Source of the DNA: Saprospiraceae bacterium
GTDB taxonomy: Bacteria > Bacteroidota > Bacteroidia > Chitinophagales > Saprospiraceae
Length of the DNA: 64,000 nucleotides
Direction of reading: 5' to 3'
Assembly (NCBI GenBank): GCA_016787575.1
Contig: JAEUUO010000032.1
Location: 62,001 to 126,000 of the forward strand
Shown here: positions 18,667 through 26,477 of the stretch, piece after piece
Layout of the letters: every line of letters begins with the position of its first letter
How positions within the stretch are numbered: position 1 is the first letter of the stretch
Notes under the pieces: generated by a model
What the model saw: only the letters and a program-made list of their open reading frames with translations
Database searches by the model: none
What the model was told of the DNA's origin: nothing
Translations under genes and position numbers: made by a program

Positions 18667-19159
18667 AGCCACCATCGAAAAATTCAAAAAACAAGGCGAA
18701 AAAACCGGCTGGACTTATATTAGAATACCCCACGCAATAGCCGAAAAAATAAATCCGGGTGTACGCAAATCATTTCGCATCAAAGGTAAATTAGATCAAG
18801 TTGCATTTGAAGGACTCAATCTTCTTCCTATGGGTGAGGGCGATTTTATACTAGCACTCAACACGAATATCAGAAAAGCAATAAATAAAAAGCAGGGCGA
18901 TCTTTTAAATCTAGCTATCGAACTTGATCCAACAGAATATTCCTTGAATGCAGAATTTCAAGAATGTCTCGAAACTGAACCAAAAGCGCTTACTTTTTTT
19001 AAAACATTGACTCGTTCTCATCAAAATTATTTTAGCAAATGGATTGAAAGCGCTAAAACTAACAATACGCGTCATCAACGAATAGCAGAAGCTATCAATG
19101 CTTTGCATCAAAAACAAGGATATCCTGAAATGATAAGGGCGAGGAAGAAGGAAATTTGA
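18653..19159 (+). CDS. DUF1905 and YdeI/OmpD-associated domain protein
   Basis: Protein of 168 residues. Residues 1-85 match the DUF1905 beta-barrel pattern (TGWTYIRIPHAIAEKI ... KGKLDQVAFEG). The C-terminal half is the YdeI/OmpD-associated helical domain (ALTFFKTLTRSHQNYFSKWIESAKT), linked in enterobacteria to resistance against antimicrobial peptides or bacteriocins. Its biochemical role is unknown. It overlaps the zinc-ribbon gene by 14 bp in another frame, so translational coupling is likely. A terminator follows at 19191. Confidence 0.8.
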   Translation: MHRFKATIEKFKKQGEKTGWTYIRIPHAIAEKINPGVRKSFRIKGKLDQVAFEGLNLLPMGEGDFILALNTNIRKAINKKQGDLLNLAIELDPTEYSLNAEFQECLETEPKALTFFKTLTRSHQNYFSKWIESAKTNNTRHQRIAEAINALHQKQGYPEMIRARKKEI

Positions 19160-19190
19160 GTTATATTTTCGTACTAAAAATCATGCTTTC

Positions 19191-19210
19191 ATTGGATCAA
19201 TCCAATTTTT
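19191..19210 (+). terminator. Rho-independent terminator after the YdeI-like gene
   Basis: ATTGGA (19191-19196) and TCCAAT (19201-19206) pair around TCAA, followed by TTTT to 19210. It lies 32 bp after the stop codon and just before the convergent phaB end. Confidence 0.55.
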
Positions 19211-19220
19211 ATATTCTTAA

Positions 19221-19976
19221 TTAATAAACATGTTGCCCTCCATTGATTGCATAATTTGCCCCAGTAATGTATGCTGATTTTTCAGATGCAAGAAATGAAA
19301 CCAAATGTGCAATTTCTTCGGTACCTCCCAATCGACCCATTGGAATTTGTTCGACAATTTTATTACGCACTTCTTCACGTACAGCCATGACCATATCCGT
19401 TGCAATATATCCAGGAGATATGGTATTTACAGTAATTCCTTTTTTTGCTACTTCCATAGCCAGTGATTTCGTAAATCCGTGCATGCCTGCTTTTGCAGCT
19501 GAATAATTGGTTTGTCCAAATTGTCCACGTTGTCCGTTTACTGAAGAAATATTAATGATTCTTCCAAATCCCTTTGCAATCATATCTTCAATAACATGTC
19601 GAACACAATAAAAAGCACTGTTTAAATTGGTGTTAATTACTTCCTGCCATTGATTTAATTGCATTTTCCAGATAGGTGTATCGCGCGTAATTCCAGCATT
19701 ATTAATCAATACAGCTACCGGACCATATTTTTCCTTTATAGATCGCACCATTTCTCCAACTTCATCAAAAGAAGTTACATCCCCCTTGACCATCGCACAA
19801 TCATAGCCTAATTCTAAATTCTTTTCATGCCATCGGGCAGCAGTATCCTCATTCCGATAATTGGCTACTACAAAATAACCATCATCCAATAATTTTTGAC
19901 ACATGGCAGTGCCCAATCCTCCGGTTGCACCTGTAACCAATGCTATGTTCTTATCTTTTACTTCTTTAAAACTCAT
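19221..19976 (-). CDS. phaB: Acetoacetyl-CoA reductase (short-chain dehydrogenase)
   Basis: NADPH-dependent reductase of 251 residues with a Rossmann fold. The cofactor loop is TGATGGLG at 15-22, NNAG lies at 92-95, and the catalytic set is S145, Y158 and K162 (YSAAK). The blocks GITVNTISPGYIATDMV and the NGGQHVY end are closer to PhaB than to FabG. PhaB makes (R)-3-hydroxybutyryl-CoA for polyhydroxybutyrate. No phaC or phaA is nearby, so a FabG-like role in fatty acid synthesis remains possible. Confidence 0.85.
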   Translation of the reverse strand: MSFKEVKDKNIALVTGATGGLGTAMCQKLLDDGYFVVANYRNEDTAARWHEKNLELGYDCAMVKGDVTSFDEVGEMVRSIKEKYGPVAVLINNAGITRDTPIWKMQLNQWQEVINTNLNSAFYCVRHVIEDMIAKGFGRIINISSVNGQRGQFGQTNYSAAKAGMHGFTKSLAMEVAKKGITVNTISPGYIATDMVMAVREEVRNKIVEQIPMGRLGGTEEIAHLVSFLASEKSAYITGANYAINGGQHVY

Positions 19977-20051
19977 ATTTAAGAATTTACAATTGTTTAA
20001 AATTAATGGAATCCGAATAAATTTTAGAATCCTATGTAAAATAAAAATAAA

Positions 20052-21143
20052 TCATCGATTGCTTTCCAGTTTTTTTAACAAGGGTTTAATTCTCTCTTCC
20101 AAAGTCAACACTTCTTCAAAATGCAAGCTGCATGTATATTTCTCAGCTTGCTTAAGATCTACTTCAAAATTTAATGCATCTTGTTGAACAGAATAATACA
20201 ATTTTTTATTCATCAACTCCAGCGATAAATACTCTTGCTCCGGTTGTCCGGGAGTTGGAATTAAAATGGCCCTGGATTGAATGACACTTAAGTCCAATAG
20301 TGTTGAATATCCGGATCTGCAGACCAATAATTTTGAAGCACACATAATTTTATTTAATTCTGAACCGCTTACCAAAGATCTAATACTAAGATTTGGAAAT
20401 TTATTTAAAAGCTGTTTATTTATTTCAGGACCTTCATTGGTACCTCGAATTAAAATGGCTTTTTGAAAATCAACATGTTCGAGTTGATTTAAAATTCGTT
20501 CTTCCAAGAGCGTACGTTGAGGCTCAGGTCCGGAGAGCATAAATACAAGGTCGTACAATTTTTCAATTTCTAATTTTTTAAATCTACTTAGGAGACCAAC
20601 AAAATGTTTGTTTTTACCACGATAAAGGTGTGCCAATTCACCTGAAAGATTTACAGGTCCTTCCACATCCGGAATCCAGAGTTGGTCAAATCGATCGTAA
20701 AAAAATTTCATCCAGGTATCGCAACACCACTCGATAAATTTATATCCCAATGAAAAATGCAAATGGTGAGCTATAATTACTGAAGGGATTCCAAATTGAA
20801 AAGCACCCAATCTGGCATCCGATACAATGAGATCTATGTGCTCGCGCTTACAAATTTTTTTAATTACCAGGTGTTCCCTTACTATTGCCCAATGCATTTG
20901 CACCATTTGATAGCCAATGTTTAAATACATGCTTTTAAACGGATAGCGAATGCCATAATCAGGTAATTCCAATACTTTGTGTTCAGGAAACTCCATTCGA
21001 AGTAATTCTGATCCTGCACCTGAACAAGCCAGGATGACCTTGTAGTTATTGTTAATAAAATATTGAATTACCGGTATTGTGCGAGTAACATGGCCTAAAC
21101 CCCAATGTTGTGGACAAATTAATACCGTTTGGTTGGTGGCCAT
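20052..21143 (-). CDS. MurG/GT28-like glycosyltransferase of unknown specificity
   Basis: Cytoplasmic protein of 363 residues with a GT-B fold. It has the N-terminal GLGHVTRT loop used to contact the acceptor or diphosphate, and a C-terminal nucleotide-sugar site (LLVCRSGYSTLLDLSVIQSRAILIPTPGQPEQEY) resembling MurG and UDP-glycosyltransferases. MurG proper is excluded: the sequence lacks its usual GGS-GA pattern. The substrate is unknown; a lipid or small metabolite acceptor is possible. It lies between rng and phaB on the same strand. Confidence 0.75.
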   Translation of the reverse strand: MATNQTVLICPQHWGLGHVTRTIPVIQYFINNNYKVILACSGAGSELLRMEFPEHKVLELPDYGIRYPFKSMYLNIGYQMVQMHWAIVREHLVIKKICKREHIDLIVSDARLGAFQFGIPSVIIAHHLHFSLGYKFIEWCCDTWMKFFYDRFDQLWIPDVEGPVNLSGELAHLYRGKNKHFVGLLSRFKKLEIEKLYDLVFMLSGPEPQRTLLEERILNQLEHVDFQKAILIRGTNEGPEINKQLLNKFPNLSIRSLVSGSELNKIMCASKLLVCRSGYSTLLDLSVIQSRAILIPTPGQPEQEYLSLELMNKKLYYSVQQDALNFEVDLKQAEKYTCSLHFEEVLTLEERIKPLLKKLESNR

Positions 21144-21201
21144 TTAGAATGAATGAACTGTAAATATAACAGGATCGACGTGGAATCTTATAAATTCAAT
21201 T

Positions 21202-22758
21202 TTAACCTTTCAAGCGGATTTCTTCGTCCGGACCATCGTAAAATTTAAATGCGATCATTGGCAAATCCTGATTTTCCATTATTTTAATATTCCGGTAATA
21301 TTTAAAATACCATTTCATTTTATAATTCCACAAACCACGTTTCAAATAAGCTGCTACATAAGGATGTACTTCCAAAACCAATTGCTTGGTTGGCCGGGTA
21401 GTTAAAATAAAATTCAAATCTTTTTCAATTGAATCGACCACAAAAATAGAAGCATTGACTTTTCCAGAGCCTCCACACGATGGACAGGTCTCTGAGGTAT
21501 CTAATTTGAGTTCTTGGCGTTCACGCTGCCGGGTAATTTGCATTAATCCAAATTTACTCAAAGGCAAAATGGTATGTTGCGATCGATCAGACTCCATGCA
21601 TTTTCGCATGGCATTGTACAGTTCGGTTTTATTTTCATTGCTCTTCATATCGATAAAATCGATAACAATCAATCCACCTATGTCTCGGAGGCGCAACTGG
21701 CGGGCAATTTCCTCTGCAGCTTCCAAATTGACCTGGATGGCAGCGGTCTCCTGATCCAATCGTTGTGATTTAGGTCCGCTGTTTACATCAATGACATGCA
21801 TGGCTTCTGTATGCTCAATGACAATGTAAGCCCCACTGCTTAAAGTGGCAGTTGTACCAAATGCCGCTTTTATTTGTCGCTTTATTCCGTAATGATCAAA
21901 TATGGGTTTACTCCCTTTGTATAATTGAACAATTTCAGCTTTTTCGGGAAGATTATTTTCAAGATACATTTTAATGCCTTCATAAATATCCCGATCGTTT
22001 ACAACAATTTTAGTAAAGCTGGTATTGAGTAAATCTCGAATGATGCTGGTGGCTTTATCCAATTCGCTCAATAATTTCATCGGTGCTTTTGCATGGAGCA
22101 ATTGACTGTGAAGGGTTTTCCACTTTTCGCAGAGCATGTTGATTTCTTCATGCATTTCGGCAACTTTCTTGCCTTCAGCGGCTGTACGAACCACCACTCC
22201 AAAATTTTTAGGTCGAATGGATTCTATTACATGAAACAGACGATTCCGTTCATCCGGATTGGCAATTTTCTTGGAAATGGCTATGGAATTATTGAAAGGT
22301 GTTAAAACCAGAAATCTTCCGGGAATGGTAATTTCACACGTCAAGCGGTGCCCTTTTGTTGAAATGGGTTCTTTCAATATTTGGACGAGCATATTTACCC
22401 GCTTGTCTGTAATTTGAGAAACCTTTCCATTTTTTAAAATTTCAGGCTTCAATTCGAAGCTATCCAAAAGATTTGCAGTGTATTTTCCTTCAACTGCATC
22501 TTTGGTATAACTGACTACAGAATTAAACAGTGGCCCCATGTCTGTGTAATGCAGAAACGATTCTTTTTTGTGACCGATATCAACAAATGCAGCATTGAGC
22601 CCGGGCATAAGTTTTTTAATTTGCCCAAGGAATATATCCCCTACATTGTATTGGGTATTTGATTTTTGCTTGTGAAGTTCAACCAATTTTTTATCTTCAA
22701 CAAGCGCAATTTCTACCGATCCCTGTTGGGCGGAGATAATTAATTCTTTTTCCATCAT
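21202..22758 (-). CDS. rng: Ribonuclease G/E family endoribonuclease
   Basis: Endoribonuclease of 518 residues for rRNA maturation and mRNA decay. It has an N-terminal S1-like RNA-binding region (GDIFLGQIKKLMPGLNAAFV), a central catalytic part with the conserved aspartates in VIDVNSG and IDFIDMK, and the zinc-link CPSCGGSG near residue 427. Length fits RNase G rather than RNase E, with no long C-terminal scaffold. Start could be either of two adjacent ATGs (22758 or 22755). The HU, TPR and small basic protein genes precede it on the same strand, a common order in Bacteroidota, but a 290-bp gap separates it from them. Confidence 0.95.
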   Translation of the reverse strand: MMEKELIISAQQGSVEIALVEDKKLVELHKQKSNTQYNVGDIFLGQIKKLMPGLNAAFVDIGHKKESFLHYTDMGPLFNSVVSYTKDAVEGKYTANLLDSFELKPEILKNGKVSQITDKRVNMLVQILKEPISTKGHRLTCEITIPGRFLVLTPFNNSIAISKKIANPDERNRLFHVIESIRPKNFGVVVRTAAEGKKVAEMHEEINMLCEKWKTLHSQLLHAKAPMKLLSELDKATSIIRDLLNTSFTKIVVNDRDIYEGIKMYLENNLPEKAEIVQLYKGSKPIFDHYGIKRQIKAAFGTTATLSSGAYIVIEHTEAMHVIDVNSGPKSQRLDQETAAIQVNLEAAEEIARQLRLRDIGGLIVIDFIDMKSNENKTELYNAMRKCMESDRSQHTILPLSKFGLMQITRQRERQELKLDTSETCPSCGGSGKVNASIFVVDSIEKDLNFILTTRPTKQLVLEVHPYVAAYLKRGLWNYKMKWYFKYYRNIKIMENQDLPMIAFKFYDGPDEEIRLKG

Positions 22759-23048
22759 TCTATCAATGATGCGAAACCCCGGTGGATTACAAGAGAAGAA
22801 GTGGCAAATTAGAATCCCATAATTATTGCTAATTCTTTAGTTCATGGCATGATTTACATGCATGATACAAAAATTAGGAGCTAAATGAATAGCAATAAGA
22901 ATAATTTTCGGTTCAAGGGTTAATAAAACAGGTAATCTCTAAAATCAAAAGATTTTACAAGAGTAAATTTTTAATTATAGGGAATGGGATTCGCAGAATC
23001 CAATAAATTCTTTCTCAAGAAAATACCTAAGTCCCGCAGAGTAAAAAT
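22759..23048. other. Intergenic region between the 31-residue gene and rng
   Basis: 290 bp, AT-rich, no coding frame. A perfect 6-bp hairpin (GGATTC / GAATCC, 22987-23001) lies 48 bp after the small gene on the minus strand but has no T tract. The rng promoter must be here or upstream; no exact TAnnTTTG box was found. Confidence 0.4.
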
Positions 23049-23144
23049 CTACCTGTTCTTCTTCTTGTGCCTGTTCTTTCTCAATCGCTTTTTCCTTTTG
23101 TGAGTAGCGATTTTATGTCTTTTTCTTTTTTTACCGCAAGGCAT
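23049..23144 (-). CDS. 31-residue very basic protein, AURKAIP1/COX24 (mS38)-like
   Basis: ATG at 23144 to TAG at 23049-23051 gives 31 residues. It starts MPCGKKRKRHKIATHKRKK and ends RKNRHKKKNR, and about two thirds of residues are Lys, Arg or His. The KRKRHKxATHKRKKRLRKNRHKKK pattern is that of the short bacterial AURKAIP1/COX24-domain proteins, related to the mitochondrial small-subunit protein mS38, so a ribosome-bound role is likely. It begins 6 bp after the TPR gene, in the order HU, TPR, small protein, rng that recurs in this phylum. Its conservation pattern makes a chance frame unlikely. Confidence 0.82.
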   Translation of the reverse strand: MPCGKKRKRHKIATHKRKKRLRKNRHKKKNR

Positions 23145-23150
23145 AATTAT

Positions 23151-23924
23151 TTATTTACAGTATATTTTATATTTATCTATTAATTCTATTTGCTGTAATT
23201 GTTGAAGTACAGCTATCATTAGGCAATTCGCTTTTGGATGATCCGGCGTTTTAGCCAAAACTTTTTCCAACCTGCTTTTTGCTTTTTCAAATTGTCCGGT
23301 TTGCATTCCCAATTCCACCAATTGCAACTGTAGTGGATCATAATCCGGAAATTTTGATTCCAAACTTAACAACATCTTAATCCCTTTCATGGGTTCCTCG
23401 CCAGGAAGCTTAACATACGCCATGGCTTGGTAGATTTGATAAGCTGGCTCATCCGGTTTAATGGAAATGGCCTGCTCCAAACAATGCAATGCGGACTGCT
23501 GACAAAACTGCTTCGTCTTAAGGTCCGAATCCCCCTCCAAACCATAAAGGAAGGTAGTTCCTGCAATTTGCCAGGCCGTATCAGTTTTTTCCAGAACTGC
23601 TACTTTTTGAGCATAGGAACCCGCCAATGAAAATTCATTCAAATCATACCAAAAACCTGAAATTTTTTTGAGAATATCCAGTTTTTCGGTTTGGTTAGCA
23701 GATGCACCCAATTGTTTATTTAGTTGTTCCAATTCAGCTTTCTGATTGGCATTTAGTTTTTGAAAAACCGTACGCTCGATATTTTCAAATCCTGTTATTT
23801 CAAGTTTACCGTCTCTGGATTCCGACGCTTGCCGGATATCCGGCGAAACAGTATGGAATCCAAAATAAACCAGGAGTAGCAACATTGCAAACAGAGCTCC
23901 CAGTCTAAACGGTGTATTGATCAT
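23151..23924 (-). CDS. Membrane-anchored TPR protein
   Basis: 257 residues. One N-terminal membrane segment (about 9-27, LFAMLLLLVYFGF) is followed by a periplasmic or cytoplasmic region with at least three tetratricopeptide-type helical repeats (about 95-240, e.g. ALHCLEQAISIKPDEPAYQIYQA and GQFEKAKSRLEKVLAKTPDHP). It probably acts as a protein-interaction scaffold; the partner is unknown. Its start overlaps the HU stop by one base (TAATG), so translation is coupled. Confidence 0.78.
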   Translation of the reverse strand: MINTPFRLGALFAMLLLLVYFGFHTVSPDIRQASESRDGKLEITGFENIERTVFQKLNANQKAELEQLNKQLGASANQTEKLDILKKISGFWYDLNEFSLAGSYAQKVAVLEKTDTAWQIAGTTFLYGLEGDSDLKTKQFCQQSALHCLEQAISIKPDEPAYQIYQAMAYVKLPGEEPMKGIKMLLSLESKFPDYDPLQLQLVELGMQTGQFEKAKSRLEKVLAKTPDHPKANCLMIAVLQQLQQIELIDKYKIYCK

Positions 23925-24250
23925 TAATGATCTTCGTTTTCGTCTTCTTCGTATTCATGACCCTCCGGCTCTTTGCCCAATTTAACATGGTCAACAAAGA
24001 TTTTGGCAGGTTTGAATGACGGGATGAAATGTTCTGGTATTTCGATCGCAACATTCTTTTTTATGTGACGACCTATCTTTTTCGCTCTTTTTTTAACTAC
24101 AAAAGAACCAAAACCTCTGATATAGACATTTTCTCCCTGAGCCAATGACTGTTTTACTTCTTTAAAAAACATTTCCAGTGAAACTAATACGTCCACCTTT
24201 GGAACACCTGATTTTTCAGAGATTAATGCTACCAGATCAGCTTTTCTCAT
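23924..24250 (-). CDS. HU/IHF family DNA-binding protein
   Basis: Nucleoid protein of 108 residues from the ATG at 24250 (MRKADLVALISEKSG). It has the HU helix pair, the beta-arm region with RGFGSFVVKKRAKKIGR and an acidic C-terminal tail (EYEEDENEDH) beyond the normal 90-residue HU. The acidic tail is unusual and may tune DNA binding. The frame is open back to 24331, but family alignment favours 24250. A full promoter lies about 100 bp upstream. First gene of the HU-TPR-small protein unit. Confidence 0.9.
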   Translation of the reverse strand: MRKADLVALISEKSGVPKVDVLVSLEMFFKEVKQSLAQGENVYIRGFGSFVVKKRAKKIGRHIKKNVAIEIPEHFIPSFKPAKIFVDHVKLGKEPEGHEYEEDENEDH

Positions 24251-24349
24251 TTGCTTGATATTTAGACAGTTATGAATAATGGCTCTCAAAGAGCGTGGCA
24301 AATTTCGCAATTTTTTCGGTTTTAGAAACATTTATCCCGTTTATTTTCA

Positions 24350-24380
24350 CAAAAATATTTTGTAACTTTTTCTATATCAA
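24350..24380 (-). promoter_or_regulatory. Promoter of the HU-TPR-small protein operon
   Basis: On the minus strand TTG (24380-24378), a 20-nt spacer and TATTTTTG (24357-24350), an exact consensus match. It implies a leader of about 90 nt before the ATG at 24250, which contains a small GCTCT/AGAGC hairpin. Confidence 0.6.
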
Positions 24381-24441
24381 TCAGATAGCAGCTTGTTATC
24401 AGGCAATTGGGCCGTAAATGGGGTATTTTTAAATATATGTC

Positions 24442-24449
24442 TACCTTTG
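24442..24449 (+). promoter_or_regulatory. -7 box of the yicC-gmk unit
   Basis: TACCTTTG matches TAnnTTTG exactly, 18-24 bp before the ATGs at 24467 and 24473. It lies inside the longest open frame (ATG-like start at 24407), which shows that the upstream start is not used. No clear -33 TTG. Confidence 0.5.
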
Positions 24450-24472
24450 CCCATCAAATTTTGCCTATGTTA

Positions 24473-25342
24473 ATGTCTATGACCGGTTTTGGAAATTCGA
24501 AAGGCCATTTACAAGGCAAAGAAATTATTATTGAAATCCGCTGTGTCAATTCCAAAGTAAACGATTTTAGACTTAAAATTCCCAACAGTTACCGGCAACA
24601 TGAACTGGAATTACGTAAAATACTCAATGACCGGGTCATTCGTGGCAAAATGGACCTGAGTATTTCTGTTGATTCAAAGGGTGGTGACGAAGAATTTGCC
24701 ATCAATAAAAATCTGTTTCTTAATTTTTACAATCAAATCAAGGCTCTTTCGGGAGAAATTGATCTGAGTCATTCTGATATTCTGAATGCCATTATGAAGT
24801 TTCCAAATGTCATTATGTCTCAGGATACCCTGATCAGTAAAGAAGAGTATCAATTCGTTTTAGATCTGCTATACGAAGCCATAGAAAAACTCAATGATTT
24901 CCGATCTATTGAAGGTACCATCATTGCCAACGACATGGTTTTTCGGATTAAAAGTATTTTAGATCAATTAGAAGCTGTTGAAAAAGAAGATCCTAAGCGT
25001 TTTGTTCTCTTAAAAGAAAAATTGCTCAAATCACTTCGCAATAATTTTGAAGGTGAAAATATTGATATGAATCGTTTTGAACAAGAATTGCTTTACTATA
25101 TCGAACGCCTGGATATAACCGAAGAAAAAGTTCGCCTTCGTCAACATTGTGATTATTTCCTGGAAGAAATAAACAAGGAAAGTACGCAAAAATCCAGAAA
25201 ACTTAATTTTATTACCCAGGAAATAGGCAGAGAAATAAATACCCTGGGTTCTAAAGCTCAATTTTCACCCATTCAGAAATTAGTAGTGAATATGAAGGAT
25301 GAACTGGAAAAAATAAAAGAACAAATGGCAAATGTTTTATGA
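24473..25342 (+). CDS. yicC: YicC family endoribonuclease
   Basis: 289 residues from MSMTGFGNSKG, the typical YicC start; ATG at 24467 would add two residues. The N-terminal YicC domain (EIRCVNSKVNDFRLKIP) and C-terminal DUF1732 domain (QELLYYIERLDITEEKVRLRQHCDYF ... KSRKLNFITQEIGREINTLGSKA) are both complete. Members of this family cut RNA and influence small-RNA turnover in E. coli. It overlaps gmk by 4 bp (ATGA), the common yicC-gmk pair. Confidence 0.93.
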   Translation: MSMTGFGNSKGHLQGKEIIIEIRCVNSKVNDFRLKIPNSYRQHELELRKILNDRVIRGKMDLSISVDSKGGDEEFAINKNLFLNFYNQIKALSGEIDLSHSDILNAIMKFPNVIMSQDTLISKEEYQFVLDLLYEAIEKLNDFRSIEGTIIANDMVFRIKSILDQLEAVEKEDPKRFVLLKEKLLKSLRNNFEGENIDMNRFEQELLYYIERLDITEEKVRLRQHCDYFLEEINKESTQKSRKLNFITQEIGREINTLGSKAQFSPIQKLVVNMKDELEKIKEQMANVL

Positions 25343-25926
25343 TTTCAAAATTAGCTGGCAAAATTATCATCCTTACGGCACCATCCGGATCTGGTAAAAC
25401 AACCATAGCTAAATATTTGCTGCATCAATTTCAAGAATTATCCTTTTCAGTATCAGCAACTACCCGAAATCCAAGAAGCGATGAAAAAAATGGTGTAAAT
25501 TATTACTTCTATTCACAACAGGAATTCCAAAATGCGATTCAAAATCAGTCCTTTTTAGAGTTTCAGGAAGTTTACCCCGGCCAATATTATGGCACTTTGC
25601 TGTCAGAAGTAGAACGAATCTGGTCTTTAAATAAAATTGCGCTTTTTGACATTGATGTGAAAGGTGCCCATGTTATTGAATCCAACTTTAAAGAAAACAT
25701 CCTCTCTATTTATGTCAAAGCTTCCAGTCTGGAAACGTTAAAGCAACGATTGATACTAAGAGGAACAGAAACAGCCGAGAGCCTGGAGAAACGATTGGTG
25801 AAAGCATTGGATGAACTAGAATACGCCAAATACTTTGATTATGTCATCTCTAATGATGAATTGGATTTGGCCCAATCACTTATTAAACAAATTGTAACCA
25901 ATTTCATAGCGTCGCCTTTGAAATAA
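25339..25926 (+). CDS. gmk: Guanylate kinase
   Basis: Phosphorylates GMP to GDP. 195 residues with the P-loop APSGSGKTT (14-22), the GMP-binding SATTRNPRSDEKNGVNYYF segment and the DIDVKGAHVI strand. Length is normal. Coupled to yicC by an ATGA overlap. Its last 23 bp overlap the 3' end of the convergent methyltransferase gene. Confidence 0.96.
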   Translation: MISKLAGKIIILTAPSGSGKTTIAKYLLHQFQELSFSVSATTRNPRSDEKNGVNYYFYSQQEFQNAIQNQSFLEFQEVYPGQYYGTLLSEVERIWSLNKIALFDIDVKGAHVIESNFKENILSIYVKASSLETLKQRLILRGTETAESLEKRLVKALDELEYAKYFDYVISNDELDLAQSLIKQIVTNFIASPLK

Positions 25927-26467
25927 GGGCAATTGTTTCAGTACTTGCTTTTTGAATCCATTTTGGTGCATTTGTAAGATTCCATACATAAGGTAAAAGT
26001 GGGAGTTTTAATAAATAAATCCACTGAATTGCATCCTTCTGAAAATAAGAGTTCAAATTAACGGCCTTGTATTTTTCTAAATCTTTATTGTAATACCATG
26101 CCGCTTCATTAAATTGACTAACGACCATCTTTTTTGAAAACAAATTTTTGTAAGTATCAAGCAATTTAATTTTTTGGGGGTAATTCAGATGATCCAATAT
26201 CCCTAATAGAAAAATAAAATCTACGGGTACTTGATTTTCCAATTGAAAATCGAGTATGTCGCCATGAATAAATAGCGGATGATTCTGATAATCAATTTGG
26301 TCTATCCCTAAATAGGATTTCATTCGAGATCCTTCCATTTTATAAAGTAACATTTCACCACAAGCGACATCAAGCACTGATGCGTTTTCAACAGAAACAT
26401 ACTTCAATATATGCCTGATTCGATTTTGATAATAGTTCCGATTTTTTAAATAAATGTTCCGATTCAA
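25904..26467 (-). CDS. Class I SAM-dependent methyltransferase-like protein
   Basis: 187 residues. A Rossmann-type motif I (VLDVACGEMLLYKM), an acidic strand end at IDQID and a motif IV-like VDFIFLLGILDHL indicate a class I methyltransferase. The glycine-rich loop is VACGE rather than the usual GxGxG, so cofactor binding should be checked. Last gene of the polysaccharide operon, 10 bp after the GT4 gene, so it may methylate a sugar of the polymer. Convergent overlap of 23 bp with gmk. Confidence 0.72.
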   Translation of the reverse strand: MNRNIYLKNRNYYQNRIRHILKYVSVENASVLDVACGEMLLYKMEGSRMKSYLGIDQIDYQNHPLFIHGDILDFQLENQVPVDFIFLLGILDHLNYPQKIKLLDTYKNLFSKKMVVSQFNEAAWYYNKDLEKYKAVNLNSYFQKDAIQWIYLLKLPLLPYVWNLTNAPKWIQKASTETIALISKATL

Positions 26468-26477
26468 TGGATTGTAT

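Noticed and set aside
22987..23001. Hairpin GGATTC/GAATCC as terminator of the small basic protein gene
   Set aside because: Stem of 6 bp with a 3-nt loop and no T tract after it on the minus strand.
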